Assembly (NCBI RefSeq): GCF_014337215.1
Contig: NZ_CP060635.1
Location: 3,885,725-3,949,724 of the forward strand
Direction of reading: 5' to 3'
Origin: Wansuia hejianensis
Lineage (GTDB): Bacteria > Bacillota > Clostridia > Lachnospirales > Lachnospiraceae
Length of the DNA stretch: 64,000 nucleotides
Position 1 is the stretch's first letter. The number at the start of each line of letters is the position of its first letter. Positions 7,546 to 15,345 of this stretch are shown here, one piece after another. Both the position numbers and the translations under genes were made by a program. The notes below the pieces were generated by a model. It worked only from the letters and a program-made list of their open reading frames with translations. It was not told where the DNA came from and did no database searches.

Positions 7546-8976
7546 ATGCTTATAGGTAGACATTCATTTATCAGACAAAGCAAGCTGTCCGATGTAGCTG
7601 GAAGGATTGATTATATCTCCGATCCGAAACGACAGGAATATCTCTATGCGACCTATCAGACAGAAGGAGCAACACCGGAGTTTTGGAAAAATCTTGCAAG
7701 AGAAAATCAATTGGACTTTAAGGCGAGTGGTTCAGTAGGGAAATGTATTGAAGGGCGTGAGTTTATCATAGCACTTCCCGAAAGTTTTGTTCAGTACAGG
7801 GCAGATGATGTGGTAAGACTTTTTACGGAAACTTTTCATAAAAGATATGGTGTGGAGTGCAGTGCTGCCCTTCATCACAACAAGGCAAAGACGAATTATC
7901 ATATTCATCTTGTATTCAGTGAACGGAAAATGCTGGAACAACCCGAAGTGAAAATCGCTATCCGAAATATGTTTTACGATGAGCAGGGGAAGCATAGGCG
8001 CACGAAAAAAGAAATTTTAGACGAGCAGGGCAATCTTCGGGCGGGGTGCAGTATTATCCCCAAAGGGGAAGTTTATGAAAGCCATATCTTCACGAAAAAG
8101 GATGAATGGTTTAAGAACAAAGCCTTTACCAAAGAAGTCAAGGAACTGTTTACCGATACGATCAACCGATATGTAAAAGAAGAATCAGAAAAACTATCCG
8201 TATTCCAACAGGGCGGCGTATATCTGGCGACCAAGAAAATCGGAAAGAACAATCCGAAAGCAGAGGAGATAAAGGCGGACAATGCGGCAAGGCAGGAATG
8301 GAATCGGACAGTTGATGTGGCATTAGTCGAGGGTGTTCCCGAAGAAGATATTTTGAAGATCAAGCAGGAAAAAATCACAGATAAAATGTTGCAATCTATC
8401 AGGACATACGGCTGGATGCCGGAGATGTTCCGTCAGATTATCCGAGGTGCGAAAGACTTTTTACAGGAAGTAATTTTCAAATTCAAACTACTGCCTAAAC
8501 CTGTGCCAAAGATTGATTTGCAGGAATGGAAAGATATGCAGAAGCTCATGTATGAATTGCAGAGACAGTCCATGGAGATAAAACGCACACAGCAGGATAT
8601 TTCTTCTTTGAAAAAGCAACTGTCACAGTTACGGGGGCTATTTAAAGGCAAAGAGCGAAAATCTCTGGAAGGGCGAATTGAACTGTTAGAAGATTTGGAA
8701 AAGCGTCTGCACAAGAGTTTGGAACAGATAGTAAAACGGGAAGGCTATCCCAATGAGCAAGCCTTTCAGAAGATTTATAACAAGGCAGAAGAACTGATTA
8801 TAGAATACAATGAAGAACTGAGAGCATGGAAAAATCAGACGGAGCAGAAGAAAGAAAATCCGTTAGAACAACCGAAAAAAGCAAGCGTACTGGAAAAGCT
8901 ACACCGCTATCAGCAGGAAGGAAGACAGCAGCCGAAACGGTCAGTCAAGAAGAAATCAATGGATAGAGAACGATAA
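7546..8976 (+). CDS. MobA/MobL-family relaxase
   Basis: Relaxases nick oriT and pilot the strand during conjugal mobilization. The N-terminal 220 residues carry the MobA/MobL domain. The metal-binding histidines are visible as HHNKAKTNYHIHLVFSE (His110-111, His119, His121), and the Tyr-rich DYISDPKRQEYLYATYQTE segment at 22-40 supplies candidate nicking tyrosines. The C-terminal half is a long coiled coil (residues about 325-420, many KR/E heptads). At 476 residues it has normal length. ATG 7546 lies directly behind a GGAAGGAGG stretch whose upstream part gives acceptable spacing. The element encodes no type IV secretion, so it depends on a helper. Confidence 0.92.
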   Translation: MLIGRHSFIRQSKLSDVAGRIDYISDPKRQEYLYATYQTEGATPEFWKNLARENQLDFKASGSVGKCIEGREFIIALPESFVQYRADDVVRLFTETFHKRYGVECSAALHHNKAKTNYHIHLVFSERKMLEQPEVKIAIRNMFYDEQGKHRRTKKEILDEQGNLRAGCSIIPKGEVYESHIFTKKDEWFKNKAFTKEVKELFTDTINRYVKEESEKLSVFQQGGVYLATKKIGKNNPKAEEIKADNAARQEWNRTVDVALVEGVPEEDILKIKQEKITDKMLQSIRTYGWMPEMFRQIIRGAKDFLQEVIFKFKLLPKPVPKIDLQEWKDMQKLMYELQRQSMEIKRTQQDISSLKKQLSQLRGLFKGKERKSLEGRIELLEDLEKRLHKSLEQIVKREGYPNEQAFQKIYNKAEELIIEYNEELRAWKNQTEQKKENPLEQPKKASVLEKLHRYQQEGRQQPKRSVKKKSMDRER

Positions 8977-8993
8977 GAAAGGTGGAAACGATT

Positions 8994-9371
8994 ATGAAGA
9001 AAACAATATTTGAAGAAATGGGCGGCACTTATATCAGACACGGGGATTATCTTATCCCCTGTCTTACCTTGCCGGAGGAAGAAGAACAAAGATTTATCGG
9101 CGTATGGGGACAAAGACATAAATACTATTTGAAAGAACATAAGAGAGCGGTTTATATTACTCTGCTTACAAGTGATAGGCTGAATAGTTATCTTGCAGAT
9201 ATAGAAGAACAGGCGCAGGAACGCTTTGAAAGGATTGTAGAGCAGATGAAACAGGCACTGGGGATTACAGAACAGTTAAAGGCAGAAAATCAGATGGAAT
9301 GGGTAGCGAGAATGAATAATATACAAGCGTGTGCGAGGGAGATTGTGGATAAAGGGATGATTTATCAATAA
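8994..9371 (+). CDS. tnpV: TnpV-like transposon-encoded protein
   Basis: A 125-residue protein matching the TnpV type first known from Tn4451-like mobilizable transposons: TIFEEMGGTYIRHGDYLIPC at the start, then an EEEQRFIGVWGQRHKYYLKEH block and a helical C-terminus. Its role in these elements has not been settled. I chose ATG 8994 because GGTGG lies 8 bp upstream; the GTG at 8982 is inside that RBS. It ends the mobilization operon and is followed by a strong terminator. Confidence 0.85.
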   Translation: MKKTIFEEMGGTYIRHGDYLIPCLTLPEEEEQRFIGVWGQRHKYYLKEHKRAVYITLLTSDRLNSYLADIEEQAQERFERIVEQMKQALGITEQLKAENQMEWVARMNNIQACAREIVDKGMIYQ

Positions 9372-9444
9372 GAAAAGGTGTATGGTGGAAAGCAAGTCTG
9401 AAAACAAAATGATTAGGCGTTGTCAGATTCGAATAACAGACAGA

Positions 9445-9486
9445 AAACCTCGGATGCCCATTTTATAAGGGTTTCCGAGGTTTCTT
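9445..9486. terminator. Bidirectional terminator at the end of the mobile-element operon
   Basis: A 10-bp stem (AAACCTCGGA / TCCGAGGTTT) with a 19-nt loop, A-rich on the left and T-rich on the right, separates tnpV from the convergent hcp gene. Confidence 0.8.
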
Positions 9487-9524
9487 TATGCCTGTTGGAT
9501 CTATTTCTTTTGACGGAGTATTTT

Positions 9525-11165
9525 TTATGCGTTAATACCGAAAAACTTCTCCATATCCTCTTCCACAGTGCCAATTCCTGCAATGCCGAAGTTCTCGATC
9601 AAGACCTTTGCAACATTCGGGCTGAGAAATGCCGGAAGTGTAGGGCCAAGGTGGATATTCTTCACACCAAGATATAAAAGAGCCAGAAGAACGATAACTG
9701 CTTTTTGCTCGTACCATGCGATATTATAGATAATTGGCAGATCGTTAATATCGTCAAGCCCAAAGACCTCTTTGAGTTTCAAGGCGATTACAGCAAGGGA
9801 ATAGGAATCATTGCATTGACCTGCATCCAGAACACGTGGGATGCCATTGATATCGCCTAAAGGCAACTTGTTATATTTATATTTTGCACAACCGGCAGTA
9901 AGGATGACAGTGTCCTTCGGCAGAGCCTTAGCAAATTCTGTATAGTAGTCGCGGCTCTTTGCTCGACCATCACAGCCCGCCATAACCACAAACTTTTTGA
10001 TAGCACCGCTTTTTACAGCTTCTACAACTTTATCTGCCAAAGCCAGAACCTGTGCATGGGCAAATCCGCCGATGATTTCACCGGTTTCGATTTCACTCGG
10101 AGCGACACATTTTTTTGCATGCTCAATAATCGCAGAAAAATTTTTTTGTTCGCCAATTTCTCCCGGAATATGTGTACATCCCGGATATCCCGCAGCGCCG
10201 GTAGTGTAAAGCCTGTTTTTGTAACTATCCTTAGGAGGAACAATGCAGTTGGTTGTCATTAGAATAGGACCGTTAAAGGATTCAAATTCTTCTTTTTGTT
10301 TCCACCAAGCATTCCCATAATTACCAACAAAGTTAGGATATTTTTTGAAAGCGGGATAATAATGAGCTGGCAACATCTCGGAATGCGTATACACATCCAC
10401 TCCAGTTCCCTGTGTCTGTTCTAACAGCATTTCCAAATCGCGCAGGTCGTGGCCGGATACCAGAATGCCGGGGTTCTTTCTGACACCGATATTTACCTTT
10501 GTAATTTCGGGGTTTCCATAGCTGTCTGTGTTAGCCTTATCCAGCATTGCCATACCGGATACTCCGTATTTTCCTGTTTCCATTGTTAGAGCAATCAGAT
10601 CTTCTACACTAAGGTTGTCATTCAGCGTGGCAGCCAGTGCTTTCTGAAGAAATGTGTCAACTTCATCGTTGTCCTTCAACAGCACATTTGCGTGCTTCGA
10701 GTAAGCGGAAAGTCCCTTCAAACCGTAGGTGATTAACTCGCGCAGAGAGCGAATATCCTCGTTTTCGGTAGAAAGAACACCGACAGTTCTGGCTTTTTCT
10801 TCCCAGTTTTCAGATCCGTTCCATTTTGCGGCTTCAGGCAGAACAGTCAGATTGGTAACTTGCTTTAGCAGAACTTCCTTTTCGGTCAGTGTAGCACGGA
10901 TTCTTGATTCAATGCTCTCTTTATCAAAATTTGCGTTGGTAATGGTAGTGAACAGATTCAGAGTAATCAAGTGATTGATTTTGGCAGATACCTGCTTACC
11001 TTCCTGACGCAATGCAGTCGTAATAGCCGAAATTCCTTTTGTGACATAGACCAACAGATCCTGCATGGCCGCTACATCAGGTTTCTTTCCACATACGCCG
11101 GACATGGTGCAGCCCTTGCACCCGGCGGTTTCCTGACACTGATAGCAAAACATTTTTTGTTCCAT
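9525..11165 (-). CDS. hcp: Hybrid cluster protein (hydroxylamine reductase / NO reductase)
   Basis: Hcp carries a hybrid Fe-S-O cluster and reduces nitric oxide or hydroxylamine; in anaerobes it protects against nitrosative stress. The N-terminal cysteine motif is CYQCQETAGCKGCTMSGVC, the arrangement typical of the strict-anaerobe type. Further ligand segments are seen: SGHDLRDLE, YTHSEMLPAHYYP, GCTHIP, CDGRAKSRDYYTEFA, LTAGCAKYKYN and CNDSYSLAVIA. At 546 residues it is full length. It is the last gene of a four-gene minus-strand operon; AGGAGGCATATT precedes its ATG. Confidence 0.96.
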   Translation of the reverse strand: MEQKMFCYQCQETAGCKGCTMSGVCGKKPDVAAMQDLLVYVTKGISAITTALRQEGKQVSAKINHLITLNLFTTITNANFDKESIESRIRATLTEKEVLLKQVTNLTVLPEAAKWNGSENWEEKARTVGVLSTENEDIRSLRELITYGLKGLSAYSKHANVLLKDNDEVDTFLQKALAATLNDNLSVEDLIALTMETGKYGVSGMAMLDKANTDSYGNPEITKVNIGVRKNPGILVSGHDLRDLEMLLEQTQGTGVDVYTHSEMLPAHYYPAFKKYPNFVGNYGNAWWKQKEEFESFNGPILMTTNCIVPPKDSYKNRLYTTGAAGYPGCTHIPGEIGEQKNFSAIIEHAKKCVAPSEIETGEIIGGFAHAQVLALADKVVEAVKSGAIKKFVVMAGCDGRAKSRDYYTEFAKALPKDTVILTAGCAKYKYNKLPLGDINGIPRVLDAGQCNDSYSLAVIALKLKEVFGLDDINDLPIIYNIAWYEQKAVIVLLALLYLGVKNIHLGPTLPAFLSPNVAKVLIENFGIAGIGTVEEDMEKFFGINA

Positions 11166-11244
11166 AATATGCCTCCTAAAAACTATTAAAATTTGAAATA
11201 ATGTGGTTTCTTCTCAATCAAAAAAGCATATAGACGCGTTTGAA

Positions 11245-11435
11245 TTAATCTTCCCAGGCGATTGCAGACACAGGACACGAGTCGATGGCCTCCTGTACAG
11301 CACCTTGATTTTCAGCGTTTGCTGGTTGATACGCTTCCGCCTTTCCCTGCTCGTTCATACGGAAAACCTCGTCGCAGATCCACAGCAAAGCCCACAGCCA
11401 ATGCAGAGATCCTTATCTACTTTTGTTGCTTTCAT
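11245..11435 (-). pseudogene. Frameshifted 4Fe-4S ferredoxin in the hcp operon
   Basis: From ATG 11435 (with a strong AAGGAAGGTGATTTT leader) the frame reads KATKVDKDLCIGCGLCC and then leaves the family and stops after about 25 codons. In the next frame the protein resumes as ICDEVFRMNEQGKAEAYQ and ends EAIDSCPVSAIAWED, matching a monocluster [4Fe-4S] ferredoxin with its CxxCxxC and distant CP motif. A one- or two-base indel near 11383 breaks it. It would have been the electron donor for Hcp. A sequencing error is possible. Confidence 0.8.
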
Positions 11436-11468
11436 AAAATCACCTTCCTTTGTCAATTTTGCGTTTGA

Positions 11469-11801
11469 TTAAAATACAACTACTAAAAGCATCTTGAACG
11501 CTTCCTGCCCATATACCGCATGGGGATGGCCTGCTGGCATGACAATAGATTCTCCTTCGTGCAGCAGATATTCAACGCCATCAATCGTGATTTTTCCGAT
11601 ACCATCCAAGCAGGTGACGAAGGCGTCTCCACCCGATTCATGGGTGCTGATCTCTTCGTCCTTTGCGAATGAGAACAGGGTAATACTTACTGCCTGGTTT
11701 TGTGTCAAAGTTTTGCTGACAACCTGCCCCTCCTGATAAGAAATTTGTTCTCTCAGCGTCAGTACTTCTGATTGAGCAATGTTTTTCATTTTTTTACTCA
11801 T
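11469..11801 (-). CDS. Cupin-domain protein of the hcp operon
   Basis: A 110-residue single-domain cupin. The two conserved motifs are visible: a first motif around STHESGGDAFVTCLDG with metal-type His and Glu, and a second around HEGESIVMPAGHPHAV. Small cupins of this type often accompany Hcp and redox genes in Clostridia, but the substrate is unknown. I start it at ATG 11801, preceded by GGAGAGATACT; the longer frame to 11852 would overlap the upstream gene. It lies 13 bp downstream of the Fe-S protein gene. Confidence 0.85.
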   Translation of the reverse strand: MSKKMKNIAQSEVLTLREQISYQEGQVVSKTLTQNQAVSITLFSFAKDEEISTHESGGDAFVTCLDGIGKITIDGVEYLLHEGESIVMPAGHPHAVYGQEAFKMLLVVVF

Positions 11802-11814
11802 AGTATCTCTCCTT

Positions 11815-12525
11815 TTATTCCAAAATTTTACCACCCAACGAAATCGTAACAATCTGCCAAGGAATGAATTTTCCGCTTGCCTGCAACGCTTTTTTGGCAG
11901 CTAATTCCAGTCCGCCGCAGCAGGGAACTTCCATGCGTACAACCGTCACACTTTGAATGTTGTTGTTTTGAATGATCTGCGTCAGCTTTTCGCTGTAGTC
12001 TATGCTGTCAAGCTTTGGACAGCCGATAATCGTAATTTTCCCACGCATGAAATCCTCGTGCATTCTGGCATAGGCGTATGCACTGCAATCCGCTGCAATT
12101 AACAATTTTGCGCCGTCAAAATATGGTGCATTAGTCGGTACCAGTTTGATTTGGCATGGCCATTGTCCCAACTGTGATTCTGTCTGTACCCGGGCAGAAG
12201 GAGTTGTTTCTTGTGAATGTTGAATACGCTGCATTCGACTGCCGGGGCAGCCTGTATGGGGAACAGCGGCATGATTGCTTTTCGCTTTTTTCCTCATATT
12301 TTCCTGCACAGCTTTTTCATCATAGGCGGCAGCTTCTCTCTCCACAAAGGAAATTGCACCTGTCGGGCAGGTTGGCAGACAATCTCCCAAACCATCACAA
12401 TAATCATCTCGCAGAAGTGTTGCTTTGCCGTTTACCATGCCGATTGCACCCTCGTGACAAGCTTCGGCACACGCACCACATCCGTTACATTTTTCTTCAT
12501 CTATTTGGATAATTCTTCGAATCAT
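11815..12525 (-). CDS. 4Fe-4S dicluster ferredoxin-type protein
   Basis: Residues 1-65 carry two ferredoxin cluster motifs: CNGCGACAEACHEGAI, then CDGLGDCLPTCPTGAI. The remaining 170 residues have further cysteines (TGCPGSRM, AADCSAYAYA, IIGCPKLDS, VPCCGGLE) and resemble the iron-sulfur proteins annotated as 4Fe-4S binding protein beside Hcp. It is probably an electron-transfer partner for nitric oxide or hydroxylamine reduction. It is the first gene of the operon, directly behind the divergent promoter region shared with the Crp/Fnr gene. Confidence 0.85.
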   Translation of the reverse strand: MIRRIIQIDEEKCNGCGACAEACHEGAIGMVNGKATLLRDDYCDGLGDCLPTCPTGAISFVEREAAAYDEKAVQENMRKKAKSNHAAVPHTGCPGSRMQRIQHSQETTPSARVQTESQLGQWPCQIKLVPTNAPYFDGAKLLIAADCSAYAYARMHEDFMRGKITIIGCPKLDSIDYSEKLTQIIQNNNIQSVTVVRMEVPCCGGLELAAKKALQASGKFIPWQIVTISLGGKILE

Positions 12526-12564
12526 TTTATACCATCCTTTCTCTTGTCTTTCTGGGCATAGTAT

Positions 12565-12601
12565 ATTATAATTAAAAATAAAAATCTGTTGTTATAACAA
12601 C
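12565..12601. promoter_or_regulatory. 14-bp palindromic operator between hcp operon and Crp/Fnr gene
   Basis: GTTGTTATAACAAC at 12588-12601 is a perfect palindrome of the size Crp/Fnr proteins bind. On the minus strand it lies just ahead of TATAAT (12570-12565), about 17 bp away, a position suited to class II activation of the hcp operon. It is 15 bp before the regulator's own start codon. The regulator-operator pairing is inferred. Confidence 0.7.
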
Positions 12602-12616
12602 GAAAGGGTAAAAAAT

Positions 12617-13264
12617 ATGAAATTATCCGATATGCAGCTATTCCGTGGGTTAGAAGAAGATGACATTTCCTCGCTTTTAAGCTGTTTGAATAGTGTAAAA
12701 CGCAATTATAAAAAAGGAGAAGTAATTCTTTCAGAAGGGAGTATTATAGAGAATATCGGCATTGTACTGTCAGGCATGGCAATGATATCTTGTAACGATA
12801 TTTGGGGGAATACCAGCATTTTAGGAAGTGTTGCACCTGGTTCTGTATTTGCTGAGGTATATGCCTGTATTCCGGGACAGCCGATGCTGGTTACAGTGTC
12901 TGCCGTGGAAGATACCTCTGTGTTGTTTATGAATGTGGGACGTGTTCTGACTACCTGCACAAACGCCTGCCCTTTTCATACAAACCTTGCACGAAATCTA
13001 CTGACTGTCTGTGCTCATAAAAGTCTGCAACTTTCACAAAGGATTTTGCACACCAGTTCCAAATCCATACGAGGCCGATTGATGTCTTATTTTTCAGAAT
13101 GCGCAAAACATGCCGGAAGCAATTCTTTTCTGATTCCATATAACCGCCAGCAATTAGCAGATTACTTGAATGTTGACCGCAGTACTATGTGCAACGAGCT
13201 TTCTAAAATGCAGAAAGATGGCATGATTGAATACAAAAAAAATCGTATTTTGCTCAAAGACTGA
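12617..13264 (+). CDS. Crp/Fnr-family transcription regulator (HcpR-like role)
   Basis: Residues 12-115 form the cyclic-nucleotide-type beta barrel (EGSIIENIGIVLSGMAMIS, PGSVFAEVYA). Residues 150-212 form the Crp winged helix with recognition helix RQQLADYLNVDRSTMCNEL. No N-terminal Fnr cysteine cluster is seen, although CTNACPFH occurs near residue 115-122. It is divergent from the Hcp operon across a palindromic operator, which is the standard arrangement of HcpR-type nitrosative-stress activators. At 215 residues it is full length. The name HcpR would be inference, so no symbol is given. Confidence 0.88.
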   Translation: MKLSDMQLFRGLEEDDISSLLSCLNSVKRNYKKGEVILSEGSIIENIGIVLSGMAMISCNDIWGNTSILGSVAPGSVFAEVYACIPGQPMLVTVSAVEDTSVLFMNVGRVLTTCTNACPFHTNLARNLLTVCAHKSLQLSQRILHTSSKSIRGRLMSYFSECAKHAGSNSFLIPYNRQQLADYLNVDRSTMCNELSKMQKDGMIEYKKNRILLKD

Positions 13265-13381
13265 GATTTAAGGAATGGTATGAATTTGAATAGGGATTGA
13301 TTTTTTAAGCAAAATCGCTTATGATCTGAAATAGAATATAGTGCTATTATCCACAGTTACAGAGCAAGTGTTATCAACACC

Positions 13382-13404
13382 GATAACAAAATGATAACAT
13401 TAGC
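13382..13404. repeat. GATAACA repeat pair matching the one behind guaA
   Basis: Same layout as at 3074-3096 (20 of 23 bases identical). The first GATAAC is also the right half of a GTTATC/GATAAC inverted repeat at 13372-13387. It may be the far end of an integrated segment, which would then include the hcp operon. Confidence 0.4.
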
Positions 13405-13561
13405 CTGTATAGGCAGGATAATATGGATAAATCAAATAATCAAAAGAACTGTAAACACGACAGAGAATAATCTCTAAACAAAATTGATTAGTAATTGTCG
13501 AATGGGAATAAACTGAAATGCTAAGCGATTGTTTGCATATTTAGTGCCATTAATTTAAGAG

Positions 13562-13603
13562 AAAAAAGATAGAAGTGTTATTCCTGATGCTTCTATCTTT
13601 TTT
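13562..13603. terminator. Bidirectional terminator with 14-bp perfect stem
   Basis: AAAAAAGATAGAAG and CTTCTATCTTTTTT form a perfect stem with a 14-nt loop. A and T tracts on both sides allow it to work in both directions. Confidence 0.85.
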
Positions 13604-13743
13604 AGTTGATATAATAAAAGTGAAGGATTTGCTTATCTCCTATAAAAAAGAGGTGGATATCTCAAGGAGCGCATGAGATTGAATCCTTTGTCATTTAAAA
13701 AGCATTTTTCGTATAGCGGTACTTTCGTTGTGTGGTGTATAAA

Positions 13744-13772
13744 TTTACATTTAGTGAGCATTGATATATAAT
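13744..13772 (+). promoter_or_regulatory. Promoter of the truncated cat gene
   Basis: TTTACA, a 17-bp spacer and TATAAT stand 50 bp upstream of the leader peptide start. Confidence 0.7.
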
Positions 13773-13821
13773 CGAGACAGTTGGTGAACGCAAACAAAGG
13801 GGAATTTGAGGAGGGATTTAT

Positions 13822-13860
13822 ATGAAACTTTGTATTGATTCAGTTCCGTGCAAGGCTTGA
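13822..13860 (+). CDS. 12-residue leader peptide upstream of cat
   Basis: A strong RBS (GAGGAGGG, 4-7 bp before ATG) precedes a tiny frame, MKLCIDSVPCKA, ending in TGA. It is followed 40 bp later by a hairpin that hides the cat RBS. Inducible cat and erm genes of Gram-positive bacteria are controlled in this way: a ribosome stalled on the leader opens the hairpin. Here the leader does not overlap the stem, but a second stem (GAATAG / CTATTC, 13864-13893) lies between them and could relay the effect. Confidence 0.65.
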   Translation: MKLCIDSVPCKA

Positions 13861-13900
13861 CAGAATAGACTTATATGGAGCTATATTCTATTCCCAAAAG

Positions 13901-13934
13901 CTTTACATTTTCTTTAATCTAAAATGTAAAGGAG
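13901..13934 (+). promoter_or_regulatory. Hairpin masking the cat ribosome binding site
   Basis: CTTTACATTTT (13901-13911) pairs perfectly with AAAATGTAAAG (13921-13931). The right arm contains most of the AAAGGAG Shine-Dalgarno sequence (13928-13934), 7 bp before the cat ATG. This is the signature of translational attenuation. Confidence 0.8.
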
Positions 13935-13941
13935 AATTGAC

Positions 13942-14358
13942 ATGGAACCTAATTATACAATGATTGATATAAAAAAATGGAGCAGAGGAAAACTGTTTAA
14001 AAGTTACATTGATAACCTGCGGATAGTTATGAGTCTGACGGTTGATATTGATGTAACGAAGCTGATTGAATTTTCAAAAAGCAATAATTTTAAATTTTAT
14101 CCTTCAATGATTTGGATTGTGTCAAAAATCGTCAATGCACATGATGAATTTAAGTATAGCTGGGACAGTAACGGAAATCAAATAAAGTGGGAGTACGTTT
14201 TCCCATCCTATACATTGTGGAACAACGTGAGCTGCTCCCCGCCCCGTCAGGGGCACGCGTTACGGTGTGCCCTGTGGGTATACATTGTGAAACAGCGGTA
14301 CCTCAGAATTCTAGCCATATTACATCAATCTCAGCTTAACAAGGGGAGGCCTGTATGA
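13942..14358 (+). pseudogene. catA: Chloramphenicol acetyltransferase, truncated
   Basis: The first 90 residues match the start of type A chloramphenicol acetyltransferase, which inactivates chloramphenicol with acetyl-CoA: IDIKKWSRGKLFKSYIDN, VDIDVTKLIEF, KFYPSMIWIVSKIVN and the YVFPSYT motif. At codon 92 the frame enters a 72-bp repeat unit, and the last 48 codons are foreign. The missing part, about 120-125 residues, includes the catalytic HHAVCDG region, so no activity is expected. No continuation of cat was seen after the repeat. The regulatory leader and hairpin upstream are still intact, so the damage is probably recent. Confidence 0.85.
14210..14283 (+). repeat. Structured 71-bp repeat, single copy, at the cat break point
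   Basis: The unit begins TATACATTGTGGAACA, contains a CCCC-GTCA-GGGG hairpin and GTGTGCCCTGTGGGTATAC, and ends as the TATACATTGTG motif recurs. It is the same unit that occurs in tandem at 28101-28303 and in reverse at 32051-32215. The cat coding sequence stops exactly where it starts. Confidence 0.85.
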
Positions 14359-15257
14359 AAATACCTGAAGAAGGAATCGAAATAATGATGTTTGCTCCTT
14401 GCGGAATGAATTGTAAAGTATGTTATAGACATTGTAATCACAAAAGGCCCTGCGGCGGCTGTCTGAATAGTGTTACCGGAAAGCCAGCACACTGCCGCAA
14501 TTGCAAAATAAAGGATTGTCTAAAAACTAAAGGAGTGTCTTACTGCTTTGAATGCGTAGATTTCCCATGTAAGCAGATTAAAAATCTTGAAAAAAGTTAT
14601 AACACTCGTTATCAGGCAAGCCTTATAGAAAACAGCAGATTTGTTCAGGAGCATGGCTTAGTGAAATTTATGGATTGGCAAACAGAGAAATATACCTGTC
14701 CAAAATGCGGCGGCATTATTTCAATTCATGACAGTAGATGCAGCGAATGCCAGGAAATGATGAATGAATCGGAGGGATCTGTGAATTACATAATCAGAGA
14801 AATAAAAAAGAGTGAGTATCCGTTGCTGAATGATTTTTTGTACGAAACTATTTTTCAGAAGGACGGAAACAATCTGGTATCGAAGGATATGATCAAACAT
14901 CCTGCTCTGCAACAATATATTAGAGAGTTCGGAACACAAAAGGATGATTTTTGCCTGTGCGCGGAAGTTAAAGGAACTGTGATTGGAGCTGTGTGGACAA
15001 GGTGTATTGAGGGATTTGGAACTGTGGATAAGTCAGCACCGGAACTGGCAATTTCCATTTATCAGGATTACAGAGGGCAAGGAATTGGCACAGATTTAAT
15101 GAAACACATGCTGAAACTGCTAAAGAATAAAGGTTATCAAAAAACCTCTCTTTCTGTTCAAAAAGAGAACTACGCAGTGAGGATGTATTTAAATCTGGGG
15201 TATGAAGTTGTTGATGAGAAGGAAGAAGAATATATTTTACAATACTTATTTGCTTAA
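14355..15257 (+). CDS. DUF3795 zinc-finger domain fused to a GNAT acetyltransferase
   Basis: The first 135 residues are a cysteine-rich DUF3795-type domain: CGMNCKVCYRHCNHKRPCGGC, then CRNCKIKDC and CFECVDFPCKQI, ending in a small zinc ribbon (CPKCGG, CSEC). From residue about 143 to 300 there is a GNAT N-acetyltransferase with the acetyl-CoA loop DYRGQGIGTDLMKHML and the C-terminal NYAVRMYLNLGYEVV. An in-frame GGAGGGATCT-GTG at about 14772-14783 would allow the acetyltransferase to be made alone, so two formerly separate genes may have fused. Substrates are unknown. Start ATG 14355 follows AGGGGAGGCCTGT. Confidence 0.85.
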   Translation: MKIPEEGIEIMMFAPCGMNCKVCYRHCNHKRPCGGCLNSVTGKPAHCRNCKIKDCLKTKGVSYCFECVDFPCKQIKNLEKSYNTRYQASLIENSRFVQEHGLVKFMDWQTEKYTCPKCGGIISIHDSRCSECQEMMNESEGSVNYIIREIKKSEYPLLNDFLYETIFQKDGNNLVSKDMIKHPALQQYIREFGTQKDDFCLCAEVKGTVIGAVWTRCIEGFGTVDKSAPELAISIYQDYRGQGIGTDLMKHMLKLLKNKGYQKTSLSVQKENYAVRMYLNLGYEVVDEKEEEYILQYLFA

Positions 15258-15345
15258 TAATTGGTATTGAAAACTGGCAGTATGGACGTAACGGTAATAT
15301 AGTGGGAGAACCACAGGCAAATAACTGATAGGAGGATAGAACACG

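Larger units (their letters stand above)
13265..13941. other. 677-bp region without a full gene
   Basis: The stretch holds the second GATAACA repeat pair, a strong terminator at 13562, and the promoter, leader peptide and hairpin of the truncated cat gene. Between 13410 and 13560 the sequence is A/T-rich with no frame or structure I can interpret. Confidence 0.6.

Noticed and set aside
9420..9440. Right attachment site of the mobile element (ATTCGAATAACAG resembling the guaA end)
   Set aside because: Similarity to the guaA 3' end is too short to separate from chance; kept only as a remark in the findings.
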